From Sanderia malayensis (lineage: Eukaryota > Cnidaria > Scyphozoa > Semaeostomeae > Pelagiidae), in assembly GCA_013076295.1 (NCBI GenBank), contig RQOL01000718.1, forward strand, positions 3,410,001-3,474,000: DNA of 64,000 bases. The letters run 5' to 3'. Every line of letters starts with the position of its first letter. Position 1 is the stretch's first letter. The position numbers and the translations under genes were made by a program. Below the pieces are notes generated by a model, which saw only the letters and a list, made by a program, of their open reading frames with translations, searched no databases and was not told the origin of the DNA. This document shows, in pieces, positions 60,046 to 64,000 of this stretch.

Positions 60046-63000
60046 ATGGCGTTCACCAATAGATTTAGGCCATTATTGGTGACATTTTTGTTGATACTTT
60101 TTTATGGAAGTGGTTCAATATTTGTAGCTGCCCTCAGCATTATGCTGATATCATCGATTATCACATTTGTGTGTTTTATTTTCAAAATTCAGATTGAGTT
60201 CGATTATTTGTCAATATTATTCAAGAAAGTTCGTTCTTTTGCGTTGCACTTTGGTCTTCAACAGTTTCACCATGATAATACGAAAATAGGAAGCTTCCAT
60301 TGCAATTATTCTTCGTTGAAAGATCTCCCGAGACCGATAGCAAGAAAGATAAGAATTATCATTGATAATGTAATGAAAGATTTTGTGGAATCATGGTACT
60401 TAACTGTTGGAGGAAGTGAAAAGCAATTTATGGATGAAACAAGAAAAGCATTAGAAACAATATCTGTTGAAGGGTATAAGAAGATTTGTAGCATGGACAC
60501 TCATTCCACTGCAATCGGCTTGGTAAATTTATTAACCAAGCACATCAAGACATTCAGTGATTGTTGCAATGCTGTGAATAGCAAGTATCCGGGGATAAGT
60601 CAAAAAGATTTTGAGCAGTGTATCACTGAGTTGTACGAGACAAGGGTAAAGCCTCATATCACGTCAAGGAATCAAGGAACAGAATTGGATTTTTTGAGAA
60701 ATATAACGGACATGATTCTATTTAAATTGTTGCCTCACAATGCGTTCACGTGCGAAGGAGGCAGATTTATGTTGCGTGAAATTTTGGCAATTAATGGGCT
60801 TTATAAGTTGGTCAATCTTGTCTCTGATCCATATTTTGTAAACGAAGCATTGATTGATATATTTGAAGAGCCAGCACCTTTTGAGAAACTTTTGAAGGAT
60901 TGGGCTGAAGAGGAAGGCAAAGATTTATATATGAATGACAATGATGATGATTGCAATTTACAACAGAAACGTCACAGATTGGCCAGGCAAGCAAGTGTTA
61001 GTTCAGAAAGTGAAACAGATGATAAAAGTGAACACAAAGATTTATTAGGCATGAAAAAGAGTCTATCTGAATCATCAATTGAGAATTTAACAGATACTCT
61101 TGAAGCGAAATTTGTAACACCGAACCATTCGACAACGGAGTGGTCATCTGCTGAGGAAGCTAACAATGCATTTGACCGAGTGTTGAGACAAAATCAGCTA
61201 GAAGCCAGAATGCCAGCGCCTGTTTACGGCTCCACGATGGTGAAGCTTTATGATGACAACCATGAAAAAGACAACATTCAAAATCAAATGCATTCAACTA
61301 ACGAGCAACAGAATGCATCAAATTCTGGAAGGAAAAATTTTCAAAGCAAAGAGATTTATGAACATCAAAGTTCACCACACGAAAATGATAATATTTCTGT
61401 GGAAGCATCCAAAACGACAGTTATCTCACCATCATTTGCTCCCAAGATGATAAAGGCAGGTAAAATGAAGCCAAAAGAAAAGAACATGCATCAAACAAAA
61501 CAACCAAATTCTTGGGGATATTGTCCACCTTCAACATCTCAAATTTTTAGAAAAGAAAGCTATGAAAAAATGAATAAAAAACAAGATAAATTTTATGAAC
61601 AAGTAAAAGCAAAATTTCATTCAATCGGTAATAAAGATGCTATGCAGGTTTCATGTTTAAATTTATCAGGTCACAAGGATGAGTTGAGTGGAATAAACAG
61701 GGCCTCCATTGAGCCAAGTTTGGATGACGAAATTCTTAAAGTTCACAGTGTTCCTGAAAGAAACATTTTCTACGAAATGGCACCGACTTGTCCAACTTGT
61801 ATTGAAATGACAAGTCTAGCAAATCCATTAAAAAATGGATCGCCAACCATGGCTAATGCTATACCGACCGCAAAGGAACACGAGTGTGGGTTGCTAGCTC
61901 CTCATTTATTCTATTCTGAAAATTACAAAGAAGAGGAATCTACAGATGAAGATGACAAAGAATCATTCATTTCATGTGAAGGTGATCAAAACACAACAGA
62001 TCTTGACATTTCAATTGATACTGAAATGAGTGAAAGTACTCTATTAGCTTCATCTGAAAGCATTGAGGAAAATAATAGATCATATTTTAAAGGAGTGCCT
62101 GCAAAACCGATCAGTATTTACCAGGGCAGCTTTGATATAGTGTCACTTTGTGAGGAGGATAGTGAAATTGAATTTTCTTCCGTTGATGATTCTGAGGAGA
62201 ATGCTTATTTAAGTGATAATGAGGAAAGTGATAAGCTTGACGAATCTCATTCTGAATATAAAAAAGCTCGATCCGTTACGACTTTTGCCAGTGCTGTAGA
62301 CTCAAGCATCCACGGGGACAATGAAACTCGGAATTTTGCCACTCCTTTTGATAAACTCGTTAACGTTGGAAGGCATAATAATCTGCCTGCATTGTTCAGA
62401 AGAATCAAATTTCCCTCAATGAAAAAGGAGGAAAAATCAAAAAGCCAACGGACTGTCGTCAGTCCAATTATAAAAGGCAGCATTAGCACAGATGATGAAT
62501 TTGTGAACAGTCCTTTGCTAAGGAAATCAACATTTTTAATAAGCAAAAATAAGAAAAGAAAGAAGGCAAGAATACAGCAAGCAATTTCTTCATATGAAGT
62601 TTTGTCTTCGCATTGGCAAGATGACTTGAAAACATCTCACGATATTATTCATATCCAATCGTCATTCTCAGGTATTTATCAAAACAATATTTTTATCTCA
62701 TTAAGGTTCACAGTTTCCTAAAACAGCCCGCCCACCCACTGAAACACAACAGAAAATTGCTCTCACTGTAATATTGTGTCAACGTCAAGGTGAAGTTTTG
62801 CTATAGAAATATCAATATTATATATTCTGTTTTGAACATTTTGTGCTTCATAGACGTTGTTTTAATAATTTGACATAATTTAATAATTTGACGTTCTTTC
62901 CACCGTCTTCCATTAAAGGGCTACTCGCCATATTTTTATTGACCAAAAAGGAGTAAAAAGGGTTTTTATAAGTGAATTTCAAAATTTAAAAACTGCAGTA

Positions 63001-63766
63001 CCTGTTTTTACGTCAAAAACTACCCAGAAATGGAATAAAAAATATGGTGAGATACCCCTTAAACAATTTTCAATGGAGTTAATCATTGAAATTTGTGCAG
63101 AAAAGATTGGCCCTATTATTAATGTTTGTTTTTCCGAGGTTTCACTGTAAATAACCCTGTTATATTTAAGCTTAACACTGCCACTTATGAACTGGTCTTT
63201 CTGCTACGATAATATTCTTCGTTAACACAGCTTCCCTAGTGCTCTTTGTTGATGATGATGCGATTGAGTATTTTGTAGGGGCAACCGACACAGAGACAGA
63301 AATATCCTACGACGCAATGTCACCAATGATAGAATACAACAGCTTACTCGAAAGCCAAGCGCCGTATTTACTCCATGGAGTTGATGACGTCACTGAATTT
63401 GCAGTTCATGAAATGCACGAGAAAGATTTCGATGCGGAATCAGAAATATTTGAAGATGCGCAGTCCATGTTTGAGTTGCCAAGAATTTCATCGCCCAATG
63501 CTACAGCCGCTGTCCTAACGGAATCGACGAGATTTTCAGATGAGACCGAACTTGTTGTTGACGATGAAAGAATGACCGCATCGTCGTTAACAAAACCGGA
63601 CGGGATAATACCGATATACGAAGGAGAAGTGATATTACCGAACCCGGGTAAGATCGTGTCAACGTGGTTGTACCCGATCCAAATGATTTCAATTCCGACG
63701 ACTGAAGTTGCGTTTGAGAAGACATGGGAACCAGGTGGAAATAAATACACCCTCTACAATATTCAC
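60046..63766 (+). CDS. SNX19-like sorting nexin, 5' part (cut by window end)
   Basis: Membrane-anchored sorting nexins of this group tether endosomes or the ER to lipid membranes. Two exons are visible: 60046-62671 and 63231-63766 (1054 residues so far, phase 0 at the cut). Two hydrophobic helices at about 8-47 form a membrane hairpin. A PXA domain follows at about 92-285 (LPRPIARKIRIIIDNVMKDF and later DILFKLLP-like and EILAINGLYKLVNL blocks). Then comes a long acidic Ser-rich region, probably disordered, with no RGS domain, which argues for SNX19 over SNX13, SNX14 or SNX25. The second exon ends in the beginning of a PX domain (EVAFEKTWEPGGNKYTLYNI). The rest of PX and a C-terminal nexin domain should lie beyond 64000. 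The ATG follows a short leader and precedes the membrane segment. Confidence 0.88.
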
Positions 63767-64000
63767 GTAAGTTGGGCTTAAATCTCCATTCGAACTAAAA
63801 GTATTGCAACCTGTGATGCAACGTGACATCTAGCACTTTCCCTAAGCAACAAAATTGCATGATAGTTTTTGACGCATTTGAAGAACAAAAAGTATTTAGA
63901 ATTTCATAACATTTCAGTTGAACATGAATACGAAAGACGTTTTGCATACTCTTTCAGTTTTACTTGTTTTCATTGATATTAAAATTCATTCACACAAATT
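63767..64000. other. Intron of the SNX19-like gene at the window edge
   Basis: Begins with the donor GTAAGT after the PX-domain exon. No acceptor is reached inside the window. Confidence 0.7.

Overview
This is 64 kb of intron-rich animal nuclear DNA. The evidence is GT-AG introns with conserved phases, AT-rich introns and spacers, AATAAA signals, MITEs and LINE remnants, and genes known only or mainly from metazoans (SOX, DLG5, lipin, a PIDD-like ZU5-UPA protein). No bacterial features are present. The gene set points to an invertebrate, perhaps a cnidarian or an invertebrate deuterostome such as a tunicate, but I cannot fix the phylum from this sequence.

Every gene I can support lies on the + strand. 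In order they are: a single-exon SOX HMG-box gene (5063-5815); a 25-exon DLG5 orthologue with coiled coil, four PDZ domains, SH3 and guanylate-kinase-like domain (8428-21237); a large unfamiliar Cys/His-rich zinc-finger protein (25047-27629); the serine hydrolase ABHD13 (28477-30512); an unfamiliar acidic protein with an N-terminal MGCC lipidation motif (31129-33602); a STAND/NLR-like protein (34100-41287); a 21-exon lipin phosphatidate phosphatase (42088-53419); and the 5' part of a SNX19-like sorting nexin that runs off the right edge (60046-end).

The most notable gene is at 34100-41287. Its exon phases join a death-effector-like N-terminus, an NB-ARC ATPase and TPR repeats to a ZU5-ZU5-UPA module like that of PIDD. 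The two sites where PIDD cuts itself are 144 residues apart here, as against 142 in PIDD, but both lack the HFS histidine. This looks like an innate-immunity or cell-death sensor with an unusual architecture.

Mobile and repetitive DNA is common in introns and spacers. It includes a 184-bp tandem array of about ten copies in a lipin intron, a long palindromic insertion with a 12-bp target duplication that copied a lipin splice donor, TA-flanked pogo/Tc1-type MITEs, a hAT-type MITE with a perfect 8-bp duplication, a frameshifted non-LTR reverse transcriptase with a restriction-like endonuclease region (about 56577-58760), antisense LINE tails, and decayed copies of pieces of two local genes (a lipin exon and part of the zinc-finger ORF). 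The genes have no evident shared pathway; the layout is ordinary collinear animal genes with a tight same-strand run from 25 to 53 kb.
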